From the NCBI RefSeq assembly GCF_963678635.1, contig NW_026971105.1:186001-250000 (forward strand): a stretch of DNA of 64,000 nt, in the 5' to 3' direction. Source of the DNA: Symsagittifera roscoffensis. Taxonomy: Eukaryota; Xenacoelomorpha; Acoela; Convolutidae. Positions 34,270 through 44,399 of the stretch are shown here, piece by piece. Within the stretch, counting starts at the first letter, position 1. The number at the start of each line of letters is the position of its first letter. The position numbers and the translations under genes are program-made. The notes below the pieces were generated by a model. It had not been told where the DNA came from. It did not search any database and was given only the letters and a program-made list of their open reading frames with translations.

Positions 34270-35025
34270 AGTCCTTTACAAATACAATTCGATAGTGCTA
34301 CCGCAGTTGTATCAAACCGATTTGCTCTTTTATTCACATGATCAGATGGGCCATCATGGCGTGGACAAAGTGTATAATAGGATATAAATTCGGTTCGAAT
34401 GGCCTGGTTTGAAAAATGCCTGCGAAAATTGGATCTCTGCATGCTTTTCATGTCAACAAGCGAATGACCCCAGGAAATTGAGGTTTCCTCTGCAGTCAAT
34501 AGACTCAGGATTCAATGAGGTTGTGCGAATTGATCATCAGAAATTATGTATGACAGCCACGGGCTACAATCAAGTGCTGGTAATGATTGATAATTTCACG
34601 AAAAACGCAGAGACAGTTCCCTGCATGAGACAGCGTCAGCGGAGAAAACGTGCGATCACTTGATAATTGTATGGATAGCGAGACACGGCTGCCCCTTCAC
34701 ATTCCAATCCAACAATGGCAAAGCATTCGTGGATGATCTCACGTAGGAGTTAATGAAAAAGTCGCAGGTGGCACAGGCCCACTCGACCACTTATCACTCA
34801 CAAACGAATGGCATAGTTGAAAGGCAGAATCGCACGTTGGTGTCCATGTTAAGGGTTTATTGCTCACGATACAAGGACAACTGGGATAGGCACTTGCCGC
34901 AAGTGATGGGCTCTTATAGCAGCACAGAACATTCCACCACGGTAATAAGCCCGCACATGATGTTGAACGGTCACGAGAAAGCACTTCCATTAACGTTCTT
35001 CTACCTGAGTACGAAGGAATGAGAA
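34270..35025 (+). pseudogene. Integrase region of + element
   Basis: The zinc-binding part reads HDQMGHHGVDKVYNRI, then CENWISACFSCQ. The core is marked by MIDNFTKNAETVPC and STTYHSQTNGIVERQNRTL, the last being the catalytic-glutamate block of rve integrases (the glutamate is present). Broken. Confidence 0.75.
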
Positions 35026-35374
35026 CATCACCACAAACGTACGTGCGTGAAGTGATCAGGAGGCTACAGGAACTTAATGATTATGCATGAGGAACACGCA
35101 GCAGACTCAAATTAGACAAAAGAGAAGATTTGATAAGAGGACTGCGGATGCAGATAATGTCTGGGTGTCTCAGTTGGAGATAATGTCTGGGTGTTCCAGA
35201 GGGTAGTTCAACCAAAGGGAACCCAAAAATTGCTTAAAAAAATGGCCCGGTCCGTTTCAAATCACTGAAGGGGGTCAAGGTCGTTTCTATCGGCTGAGTA
35301 CCGGACGGGCAGCTCATTACGAGAACATCAAGCCCCACAATGCCTCATCGGAGGACTGGTGTATTCCAGCCGAC

Positions 35375-35900
35375 ATGCATGATGAGGACTACTTGATAGT
35401 GAATCCTGCCTGCGAGGTGAATGAAAACGACAAAAACGATGGGAACGAGGTGGTAGATAATTGCGATCTGCCATTGGACCTGGATTTAAACGAGCGAGTG
35501 GAGGTGGACGACGAAACTCTTCCATATGCCAAAGAAGACCGGGACTGTCCAGAAAAAACTGAAGTTGATAAAGGAGTGCAGCCTGATTTTCCCTTCACCA
35601 TGGAAACACGCCAGGGCAAAAGAGGAAAAAACAAGATGAAATACACTCGAGCGAGGATTTTGTCATAGACATGATAATTTTGAGCGACATGATGGATTCG
35701 CTAGTGGGCCTGTACGAAGTGGTGGTGCCACAAGAGATCGACCTCGTCAATAACACAGAACAGGATTGGATCGACGATTGCTCTGAACCGGAAGTGGAGT
35801 TCAAACCGGATACGGAGCGGAAATTGACAAATCTGCGAGTGCTCGAATGGCTCCATGATCTGCCAGCAGATCCGAAAGAGACAATCTAGACGATTCAAGA
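35375..35900 (+). pseudogene. Acidic tail region after integrase
   Basis: Two open stretches are rich in D, E, N and K (for example DLDLNERVEVDDETLP and PEVEFKPDTERKLTNLRVLE). This is a disordered C-terminal region between integrase and the macrodomain. No fold is recognised. Confidence 0.5.
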
Positions 35901-36039
35901 TGTCGATCAAAATAGCATCAAATACATCCGTCACGACAATACTGAGTCCAACTGGGTCGCTCCAGATGGTCCTTTACGCGTTCCAGAATCCAATCTCGAT
36001 CTGCTCGATCTTGGGCGATCGACGGGGACATCGATGGAT

Positions 36040-36640
36040 ATTTTTGTCCGGGTAGTGGGATTAGGAATCACCCACACCGAAAATCTTTTGATGAAAAAAT
36101 TAAAATCGGCAAGGGAAACTGGAGAGGTGGAAACGGAGGGTCAGAATGCTATAAAACTGCTTTTGGACGAATTTTTGAATCATATTTTGATCTACCAAAT
36201 CACTAACCAAACAATATTGTTATCAAGGACGGTGATTTTATACTCACGGAACGTACGTGGGCTTTAGCGATACCCGCGGATGTAATCTTCAAGACAGCAC
36301 TAGCGGCAGACTTTAAAAGTGAGTACAAGAACATCGAGTTTTTATGGAAACAGAAACCTGGTGTAGGAGGGTTCATAGCGCTGCCCTCTGTTGTATCACA
36401 GATACCAGGGAACAATTTGTGCTTCCTCGTAACTAAGGCCCTTGATAGACAACACGTAAATCACGAAAACTTGGTGCTGGCTTTAACTCGACTCAGGGAT
36501 TTCCTGGTTGAGAGAGGGGTGACCTCTCTCTCATTACCAATCTATGATCCCAATAGGTGAAAACTGCATTCGAGAGAGCTATATGCCCTGATACATGTGG
36601 TGTTTTCGGAGACGTTAATAGAGGTATACTTACTTGGGAA
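36040..36640 (+). pseudogene. Macrodomain (OARD1/Poa1-like) in retroelement 3' region
   Basis: The sequence reads ALAIPADVIFKTALAADF, GVGGFIALPSVVSQIPGNNL, CFLVTKALDRQHVNHENLVL, ALTRLRDFLVERGVTSLSLP and ELYALIHVVFSETLIEVYL. This matches, block by block, the ADP-ribose-binding macrodomain of the OARD1 group (SLAHCISADC..., YLITKKRA.. ..TYENLQKSLEAM..HC...GV.DLSMP.., ..V.AMIEEVF..TDI.I.VY). Members remove ADP-ribose from proteins. Its place after integrase suggests the element captured it, perhaps to counter host ADP-ribosylation (inference). Treated as a fossil. Confidence 0.7.
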
Positions 36641-36649
36641 TATTTTCTG

Positions 36650-37080
36650 AGCAAATGCAAGAGCCGCATTTAGTGCTAATAGCTCGTGTTAGGTCTACTT
36701 CTTAGTCACTAGGATTAAGTTTTAGGTTAATGATTAGGTATAAGGTCTTTTATGTGATAGTGTTGATGTGTGATATTTGTGTGCTATAATTTGGTTAGGT
36801 TATGTTTATGTGATGCTTATGTCATGGGAGCCTGGAGTACTCCAATTACGAAAAGTGACAGCGCTCAATTATGTTATTCTGACAAGATCGTAGGTGGACG
36901 ATCCAATTTGGTGCTAAATTTCAAACTGAAAACATAAGAGAGTTTCAATGGACTGTTTTTAAAAGATGTGAATGATGTTTTTTTTGGAGATTAAACAGCT
37001 GGGAATGACTAAACTAAGTCGTGACTTCTTTTTTTTAGATCTTGATTGATCGTACTTTGTTTATTGAACTTGAACCAAAT
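36650..37080 (+). other. Non-coding AT-rich stretch, possible LTR/leader
   Basis: This TG-rich, AT-rich sequence beginning about TGTTAGGTCTACTTC lies between the macrodomain and the next coding block, with ATTTGGTGCTAAATTTC near 36913. It could be an LTR followed by a primer-binding site of the downstream element, but no second copy is visible in the window. Confidence 0.3.
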
Positions 37081-37186
37081 CAGAGAACACGACGAGACAC
37101 ACACGAAGAAGAATGAGCGATAGCAACGTTTTGACGGATTTTATCTCAGCGAGCCTAGGAATGCTCTGGGCGAGCTGTATCAGCGG

Positions 37187-37450
37187 TTGACTGATTGCAA
37201 TTTTGGGTTGGAGGAACCGGAGCTGGCGATGTTCACCGTCGCATTCTTCAATGCGTTGGGTAGGGAAGTTCGTGGGGAACGCCCCGCGGAGGTGGTCCTA
37301 ATGTTGGCCTTTGGTGCGTCCGGAACCGTCGAGAGAGCTCGTAACCGACTCATGAGATGGCGACGAGGGAAAATGTCGGGTCATGACCTGGCTCGTGAAC
37401 CTAGACTAGGCGAGCAGTGGGACTACCGGTTAAGGGAAAGCTCTACCTAA
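37187..37450 (+). pseudogene. N-terminal helical segment of 37-43 kb element
   Basis: 87 codons are open: NFGLEEPELAMFTVAFFNAL, then GERPAEVVLMLAFGASGTVE and an arginine-rich end. The helical hydrophobic-basic pattern suits a capsid or nucleic-acid-binding segment, but no family is certain. Confidence 0.4.
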
Positions 37451-37514
37451 TCACCGCGTACAGCCTCTCGCCGGGCCCATGGCACTCAGCAGAATCTCCA
37501 ACAGCGGCAACTCC

Positions 37515-37990
37515 AATGGGCCTACAGTGGTGCGCGTGTTCCCTGGCATACGAGTGGAGGCGTAGAGACTTTCAGTTCTGCATGTTAAGCTTGTGTCAGT
37601 AGTGGACTGCTCTGTGCTAAACTGGGTAGAAAAGATGGTGCTGAGAAGACTGGCGAGTGACAATCGACTGTTCGGGAAGATATCTGAACCTGGCTGGGTG
37701 TTAATGGACCTGGAAACAGCTTCAAATGCCGAGTGGGAGGCGAGGACCTCGCCAATGCACAGTTCAACACCAAGCTTGGAGACCTGCGACCTATCGTTCT
37801 TTTGTTAGAGGAACTACAGACGCAGTGAAGATCCCGGCCTGGCCGGATATCTACGCCTACGTGAGGGAAAACCAGGACGCATGGCTGGCGGGTTTAAATC
37901 TTCTGTCAAACAGATGTCCTTTGTATCCTCGCATTAGGAGGATGCTGTTGGGAGTATACAGTCCAGTTCTGGCACCCAGTCCAGTTCTAT
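37515..37990 (+). repeat. Duplicated coding block, copy 1 (copy 2 at 41070-41520)
   Basis: Both copies encode VVDCSVLNWVEKMVLRRLAS (or close), FGKISEPGWVLMD and YVRENQDAWLAGL, followed by LYPRIRRMLL. Nucleotide identity looks about 90 percent. The copies are about 3.5 kb apart and in the same orientation, with the SGNH-like segments between them, so a segmental duplication or recombination between two element copies produced the present order. Confidence 0.8.
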
Positions 37991-38279
37991 CGCTGGAGAT
38001 TCTGGCGATGATGGATACCGAGTCGACAGCCAAATTCAAGACTAAGGAGCTTTATAGACCCAGTGAGGTGAAAGCCCGCAGCGAGTGGGCTCACCTTCAA
38101 ACATGAGAAACACGATAACTGACCCCTCGGGCACTAACCTGTCACCTCAGTTCTAGGAGAAATTTGAGCAAGTGGCCAAGTCTGCGATACAGTAAAGAAA
38201 ACCGAGCAAGAGACCGAAGCTTCCTACTCAGCGAGCGGGCCAGTCACCCATCTGAAAGGAAAAATCAACCGATAGAACA

Positions 38280-38830
38280 GAGCCGGCCAGTCCGGTACCG
38301 GGTGAAGCCAAGGTGAGGTCGGTGGTAGTTGACATTCGAAAGGACCTCAAAACCCGAAAGACCTTCGTGCGAAATGCATCTGAAGACCCCAGAGCCTGCC
38401 TGAACGGTATGACCTGGAATCCCGCGGCGATCAACCAACCGGTGGCTCAAGTAATCAGGATGGTGGAGCTGCAGAACGACGATAGAGTGGACATGTTGAC
38501 CGTGATGATAGGGACGAACGATGTCTCAAGGAACCCCGTCACATCCCAGGCAAAATGGGAATAACTACTGATCTGTCTCCTCAATGAATTGACAAAGAAG
38601 TAGAGACCGATGATGGGAAGAGATTGGGAACGTAACCCAGTGGAATGTGATGATCAGGAATCTGAGAACAGGAAACCCCAACGAACTCCGTTTGATGGAT
38701 GTCGAGAATACATTGAGAATGGTGGACCATGGTGCCCTGACAAAAGGTAATATACACTTCAAAACCCAACATGGAAAACAGTAGATATACGACGCGTTCC
38801 AAACGAGGATAGAAGAAGTGGAATCTGAAC
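38280..38830 (+). pseudogene. SGNH-hydrolase-like segment 1 (GTND)
   Basis: The stretch RVDMLTVMIGTNDVSRNPVT carries the G-x-N-D block III of SGNH/GDSL hydrolases (38511-38522) after a beta-strand-like VDMLTVMI. Further on come ELRLMDVENTLRMVDHG and an IHF block resembling the C-terminal D-x-x-H end of the fold. Esterase-type SGNH domains are known in ORF1 of some LINEs. The role here is unknown. Fossil. Confidence 0.5.
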
Positions 38831-39599
38831 TGCGGACAATAGTCAATCCGGTGACACGAGGTAGCCCTGACGGTAGGGTCAGATCCCATGTACCTCAAGC
38901 ATTAGTGAACCGTCTGGAGCCTTTGACTACAGAGGAAAACGTGGTAGAGCCCTCTCCCAGCTCTGATGTAAGAGAGAGACTGGGGACCGCTCCAACCCCC
39001 CCGAGGCCGATCCCTGGAGAACCGCCCTGGAACGAGGAATGGACCACGGCAAGTGGCTCCTCAAGTGACCGCGAATACCACGTCACAGCATTCGAGGGCG
39101 TCACCCGCTCAGGGGACCTCGCGAGCCAATCCTGCAGCGGTGATAGATACGAGTAGGGTCAGTGAGCTGCTATGGAACAGAGCAGATCCCAGCCCCTGGA
39201 AAAGATATAAAGCAGACATGTCTATCAAATTGAACATGAAGACATATCGTGCAGATGCGAGAATAATGCTCAACGGGGTTGGTGCTACGGTATCTGGTCT
39301 GTATCGGATAGCAGGCATGGATTGGCTCTTTGCTGAAGAAGAGCAATTCAGCTCCGCTACTACTCTTCAATTGGTGGATCTGGAGGGTCTGCCCGGAGAT
39401 AAGACTATGGGACCATTGGATACGAAGTCATTGACGGAAGTCCATCATCAGGTCCGAAAAAGCTCCACCAGACCGTAGAGGGAAATTTCTGGTGGAGAAC
39501 AAACCAACAACCGGTATCACAAAATAGGGAAACAGTTCGACAAACCCCCGGGACAAACCACAGGCGAGTATTCGAGAGATTACCCCAGAATCACTTTAG

Positions 39600-40550
39600 T
39601 GGAAGGTGTCGAAAGGAGGTACGCGCACCTGGAATCACCAAAAGGAGACAATCTGTTTGCTGCCTATGACCCTCGAGAAATGAAGCTGGGGAGATTTCTG
39701 ATTGTGGCAAGCTCTGACTACCTGTACACGCCCCGCTCACTTTTTTGGCCGGATGTGATTTTCCTCACAGCTCTCAATTTCGATTGGGGCCAAACGGTGG
39801 GTATTCTGATAAGTGTGCAGAGGGTGGTAAACGTGGATCCAGAAGTAGTGATAAAAGCCGGATCGAATGACCACCTGCAGAATAGGGGTCTACTAAACGC
39901 TCTTGTCAAAGGATCAGTTCCGAGCTCGGAGGCTAAGGGTAGAAGCAATCATGACGCTGCTCTCAGCCATGGTGGAGGCTGCGAGATCGATACGACAGAG
40001 TTTTGCAAGGCAGTTAATGAAGATAATCTTTGTGCTGTCTCCCGGCCAAGCCCTAGTGCCCGAAACCCTGCAGTTTGTGTATGCTATGGTCGTCATGCTA
40101 GGCCTCAAACTTTCCAACTTCGGCCGGTTATTGAAATTGAGGCCAGGAGTGGGTGACGAACATCAGCTGGTGCAGCAATTGGCGAATATTCTGTGGTTTA
40201 GACAGACGGACTACGTGAGGGATGAAAGAGGAAATTCAGTCAGGAGGAATGCCCTCTCAGCAGACGAAGTTCTTAAGGCTATGGCCCTGAGGACCAAACC
40301 TCACAACAATCTCTGGCTATACCTGTCTCCTCGGTTATGCGCGGGTCAGGATGCCTTCGATCATGCACCGGAGGTAGTGAGAGATATCCATCAAATTTTA
40401 CGAAGAATATTAGAAGTGACGGCGCAGGCAGAGGCGACGATATTGGGATTTATACAGGAGATTAACACGATTGCCTTGGGCCTGTTCCAAGCGGATGTGC
40501 TGGCCACAAGAGATCAGATGCGATTCTCGCAGGAATGGGCGTAGGACGGT
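39600..40550 (+). pseudogene. SGNH-hydrolase-like segment 2 (GSND)
   Basis: WPDVIFLTALNFDWGQTVGI leads to VDPEVVIKAGSNDHLQNRGL, with GSND at 39860-39871 in the block III position (hydrophobic strand, G-x-N-D, then R-G). Another strand block follows (MKIIFVLSPGQALVPETLQF) and a long helical tail (LSNFGRLLKLRPGVGDEHQL). It is unlike segment 1 in sequence but has the same motif. Fossil. Confidence 0.5.
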
Positions 40551-40639
40551 TACCTGCATTTATAAGCAACTGCAACCCTAGGCCATCGAGGAACCTGATA
40601 GCCAGTTTCGTGAGGGACATCAGGAAACTGTTTATTTGA

Positions 40640-42030
40640 ATTTTTCTGGCCTTATTTGCAACCTTCGGACACGAAAAATTCGTCAAAGGACCCCTGGTGC
40701 TTTTTACACAGGAATTAGCCAATCTCCGACTGGATGGTCTGCTGACGCTGATTCTGATGACCTATGGTCGCCTGGGTGACATGTTCCTGCTGATAAGATA
40801 CCCCGAAAAACTGCAGGGACCAACGAGGGAGTTCGATGCTCAGACGGAGACAGCATCTTATGGAAAACTGAAGGACTGTAGGACCTTGCTCCTGCAGTAC
40901 TCGTTACAGCAGAACAGAAGTTTGGCCGGAGAGGATAAGCAAATTTCAAGTAAGAGTGAAGTGAAGAGGTGTGGGACAATGACTTGTTGACCGATTTGAC
41001 CCTGATGACGCGGATCGACCCCCTCGCTCTGGTCTTCGGATTGAGAGATTTTGTGACTGTGGTGTATGGGCCTGCAGTGGTGCACGTGTTCCCTTACATA
41101 CGAGTGGAGGCGCAGAGATATTCAGTTATGTATGTTAACCTTGTGCCAGTGGTGGACTGCTCTGTGCTAAACTGGGTAGAACAGATGGAGCTGAGAAGAC
41201 TGGCGAGTGACGATCGAATGTTCGGGAAGATATCTGAACCTGGTTGGGTGTTAATGGACCAGAACAACAGCTTCAAATGTCAAATGGGAGGCGAAGAACT
41301 TGCCAAGGTACATTTCAACACCAAGTTTTGAAACCTGCGACCTATCATTTGAGGAACCACAGACGCAGTGAAGATCCTGGCCAGGCCGGAGACCTACGCC
41401 TACGTGAGGGAGAACCAGGACTTATGGCTGGCGGGTTTAAGTCCACTGCCAAAGAGATGTCCACTGTATCCTCGCATTAGGAGGATGCTGTTGTGAGTAT
41501 ACAGTCCAGTTCTGGCACCCAGGATCGGAGCTGCGCATGATAAAGAAGAAAAGATGACCATGTGGAATGAGGGGATAGAGCCGCGCTTCATCAGCTGGAA
41601 TGCTGCAGCTTTACATATTTTCGATTTTATCTTTGCGGACTTGTGGAACAGGAAGAAGATCAAAGCCATACCATCAAAGCCATACCATCAAGGGAGCCAT
41701 TGCAGGTCACTGGAATGACGTGTATACTCCAGTTGACGACATCTCTAGGCTGAAGTGGCCCAGAAGGGAGACAGAGGTGATGACAGAGATCAGAGGAGGC
41801 ATCTATTTGACAAAAGAGCCGCATGGTGAGGAGCCTGTGGAAATTGTTATGAATGACCAATTGTTTTATCATGCGGGTGAACTGGCGATACCGGCTCGGC
41901 CGGATGCAGGAGTTGACATGCGCCATGGCCCCTCTGAACCGGGACCAAATCCAGACAATGGAGGAGATGCGAATGAAAAGAATCACGGGAAGATGACCCC
42001 ATGGAAGGGAAGAATGACAGAATGAGCGAG
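40640..42030 (+). pseudogene. C-terminal region containing duplicated block copy 2
   Basis: A hydrophobic start (LVLFTQELANLRLDGLLTL) is followed by the second copy of the 37.5-kb block (41070-41520), then an ordered-looking stretch AGHWNDVYTPVDDISRLKWP with LTEIRGGIYLTKEPHGEE-type sequence, and an acidic end. No known fold is assigned. It belongs with the 37-43 kb element. Confidence 0.4.
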
Positions 42031-42303
42031 TTCGACCACGGTGCTCTGGAGAGGGATCTGCTGGAATCTGATTTTATGAAACAGAAGGCGGTGGAGCAAA
42101 TGAAACGTTATGTTGATGACACCGTCATCATTTATGTCTCCCACTAAGGAGCGCTCAACTATTCTGTCACCCGTGGAGTCTATATCCTTAGTTGAAGCAT
42201 ATAAGAGGAAGGGCGAGTCCGAGCTACTCAAGGAATCCCCTAGAAGAAGGAGGGTTCATGAGTCAATGCGAGTGGCGTTCCTGGGCAAGTTACCAGAAGA
42301 AGA

Positions 42304-43071
42304 ATGAGAGCGGTACCAGAGCGAGCTGGAGAGAAAAACCGGCGAGGTTTGAACGCGTGTAGCATTCATGGAAAGTACGTGGAGCATAATCCAGAGATAC
42401 GGCACCCAATCCGCAATGAGAGTGGGGTTTCTCAAAATATAGAGAAAATGATGGAGTCCACTGAATCGGACAGTCTGACCGAGTCAGTAACGGAAGAAAT
42501 AGCTGAAGAAAGCCCGATTATGCGAGGTCAACCCGTCAGAAGAGCCAGGAAAGAACTGAAGAAGTACAAGTCAATGGTGAGAAAGTTGAAGGAGAGAGTG
42601 AACGAAAAAGTGACCAACCCCAGGGTTGTGAAGTCAAAAACCACAACGGTGGTGATGCCGCTGGCGAAAGTGTCCCGCCCGAACGAAGCTGGGCAAGGGG
42701 ACGCGCAAGGCGGCGGGGAGGAGGACAACCAAGTGCCACAGATGTTGCTAGCGGGATTAATCTCAACGGCTTCAAAGGTCAAGAGACACGAGAGAAATCT
42801 GGTTGACAACATATTAGAAATGGAGGTTATTAGCAAGTATGGATCCGGCGGATTGGACGATTTCAAATCGTCACGTACCGACATGGCAAGGATTAAGCTG
42901 GAAGGGCAGCTCGACGTGGTCGAATATAGTCGTATTACAGTGCCCGAATCGGTTCAGATGGGCGATCCTGCTGGTGGCTACCTGGAAAGGGTGAAAGCGA
43001 GAAACTCCCCGAGAGGGCACCTGATGGCCTGGCATGACCAGCCAGCCATGCAGGAATATCTGAAATGTTGA
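42304..43071 (+). pseudogene. Charged 255-codon ORF before the assembly gap
   Basis: The ORF is open and highly charged: acidic in the first third (SDSLTESVTEEIAEESP), then a basic coiled-coil-like stretch (RRARKELKKYKSMVRKLKER) and a C-terminal part with MLLAGLISTASKVKRHERNL. It may be a nucleic-acid-binding or structural protein of the element. The family is unknown. Confidence 0.4.
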
Positions 43072-43110
43072 TAGCGAGCTCGAACCTGAAGAGGAAGGAA
43101 TATGGCACAG

Positions 43111-43310
43111 NNNNNNNNNNNNNNNNNNNNNNNNNNNNNNNNNNNNNNNNNNNNNNNNNNNNNNNNNNNNNNNNNNNNNNNNNNNNNNNNNNNNNNNNNN
43201 NNNNNNNNNNNNNNNNNNNNNNNNNNNNNNNNNNNNNNNNNNNNNNNNNNNNNNNNNNNNNNNNNNNNNNNNNNNNNNNNNNNNNNNNNNNNNNNNNNNN
43301 NNNNNNNNNN
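43111..43310. other. Assembly gap (200 N)
   Basis: There are exactly 200 N, so the size is probably a placeholder. Open frames spanning it are meaningless. The element sequence continues briefly on the right (to about 43430, ending EDYRDK and a stop). Confidence 0.98.
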
Positions 43311-43430
43311 GAAGAAAGATGGAGAATTGAGGTGAGAACACAAAACGTCACAGATGCGCAGCAACGGCTATACGAAACACAAGCAAATACGCCAAAAAAG
43401 TCGGAAACGGAAGATTACAGGGATAAGTAG

Positions 43431-43932
43431 GTCACACTTCCAGTAATTTTTTTGACATCGAAAAAAGCCAACTCCAAAAAAGATTTCAGTAATTTACTGT
43501 CAATTTTCCACCAACCATACCGACTAAAGTTGCCAACTTACCTCAAATTCACTTTTTTAGTGCTGCGTCAATGAGAAACTTTGAGTTCGTATACGAGAAA
43601 CTCTTGTCCAATAGTTCAATTTTTCCGAATTTCGTCCGCTTATAGACATGGATTGCTACTGTCTCTATACTTGGGGTTCTGTTCTTACATAATTATGTTT
43701 GTCTTGTTTCTGTTGAACCAAAGTGAATTGCTCAAGGACATCTTGCGTTAGATTCGGATTTTAGGAGTATGTCTTCAAATAAGTCCCTCATGATAAGTAA
43801 CCACGATATAAAAGAAATTGTTTATGCCATTTTCACTGATAAATAATTGGTCAGATAGTAAATGAGCAAGTAAAACAATAAATTAGTAAACGATAAGTAG
43901 GCAAACGAGCGAGTCAGCAAAATTCATTGAAG
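43431..43932. other. AT-rich flank, no gene recognised
   Basis: The composition drops abruptly from GC-richer element DNA to AT-rich host-like DNA just after 43430, which marks the right edge of the retroelement block. Nothing else is seen. Confidence 0.5.
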
Positions 43933-44236
43933 ATGCATCTACTGAGTGGCCCGAATCAACGCTATCCAAACCGTGAAAACATTATCAAAACCATGAAGTA
44001 CGAAGAGACTGCTGAAAAGTTGCTGATAGCTCTCAAAATTCCAGTCATTAAACTGGCGAGGTAATATTTAGGTTTATTTGCGAATGACAGAGCTTAAGGC
44101 TGCCAGTGTTCAAAAGCTAACTGCATTACATTAAGCAGCTAAAATAATCAATGACACTCTTTTGGTTTTTTTTTTCAATTTATTGGGAAGGCAGAAAACT
44201 ATTCCATTCAAATGGCCCAGAAGGATGTTGTTTTAG
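43933..44236 (+). CDS. Candidate small two-exon gene
   Basis: Exon 1 (43933-44060) starts at ATG and reads MHLLSGPNQRYPNRENIIK, then MKYEETAEKLLIALKIPVIK, and ends GCGAG|GTAATA. A T-rich tract precedes the acceptor at 44190 (GGGAAG|G). Joining keeps phase (AG+G = Arg) and gives a short basic end (QKTIPFKWPRRMLF) with stop at 44234-44236. The product would be about 57 residues with an amphipathic helix and basic C-terminus. The family is unknown. The codon pattern and splice phase support it, but no homolog is recognised. Confidence 0.35.
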
Positions 44237-44399
44237 TTCCAACGCAAAATCTAACGGTACGTTGGAAACTCTTGACATTTTCATGTTTTAATCCGGCTAC
44301 ATTGTGCCAAATTGCGTGCACTCGTATAAACAGGGAGTTCAAATATTTTTTCAAGGAACAGTTTCCGATACCAATTAGGACGCCATAAGGTCCCAATTT

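Larger units (their letters stand above)
29111..36650 (+). mobile_element. Ty3/gypsy-like LTR retrotransposon, 3' portion with macrodomain
   Basis: This continues the + strand element whose 5' part ends at about 22910. In order it has the gag C-terminus with zinc knuckle (29150-29580), a linker and retropepsin (29676-30920), RT (about 31560-32340), RNase H (about 32400-32780), a linker with a 42-bp tandem repeat (33490-33630), integrase (about 34280-35020), an acidic tail (35375-35900) and a macrodomain (about 36040-36640). The GC content is clearly higher than in flanking host DNA. Broken in many places across pol. No 3' copy of the CCCTCCG leader is found downstream. Confidence 0.8.
37080..43430 (+). 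mobile_element. Retroelement-like coding region with SGNH-hydrolase-like domains
   Basis: This GC-rich + strand region has the same composition as 29111-36650. It starts near an ATG at about 37113 and encodes, in pieces, an alpha-helical capsid-like N-terminal part (37187-37450), a conserved block (37515-37990, duplicated at 41070-41520), a first SGNH-like segment with GTND (38280-38830), a second with GSND (39600-40550) and an acidic/basic C-terminal region up to the N gap. It is either a separate element or an extra module of the + element. Broken in many places. Confidence 0.55.

Noticed and set aside
42871-43430. Open frames running through the N gap on both strands
   Set aside because: They consist mainly of unknown residues created by the 200-N gap.
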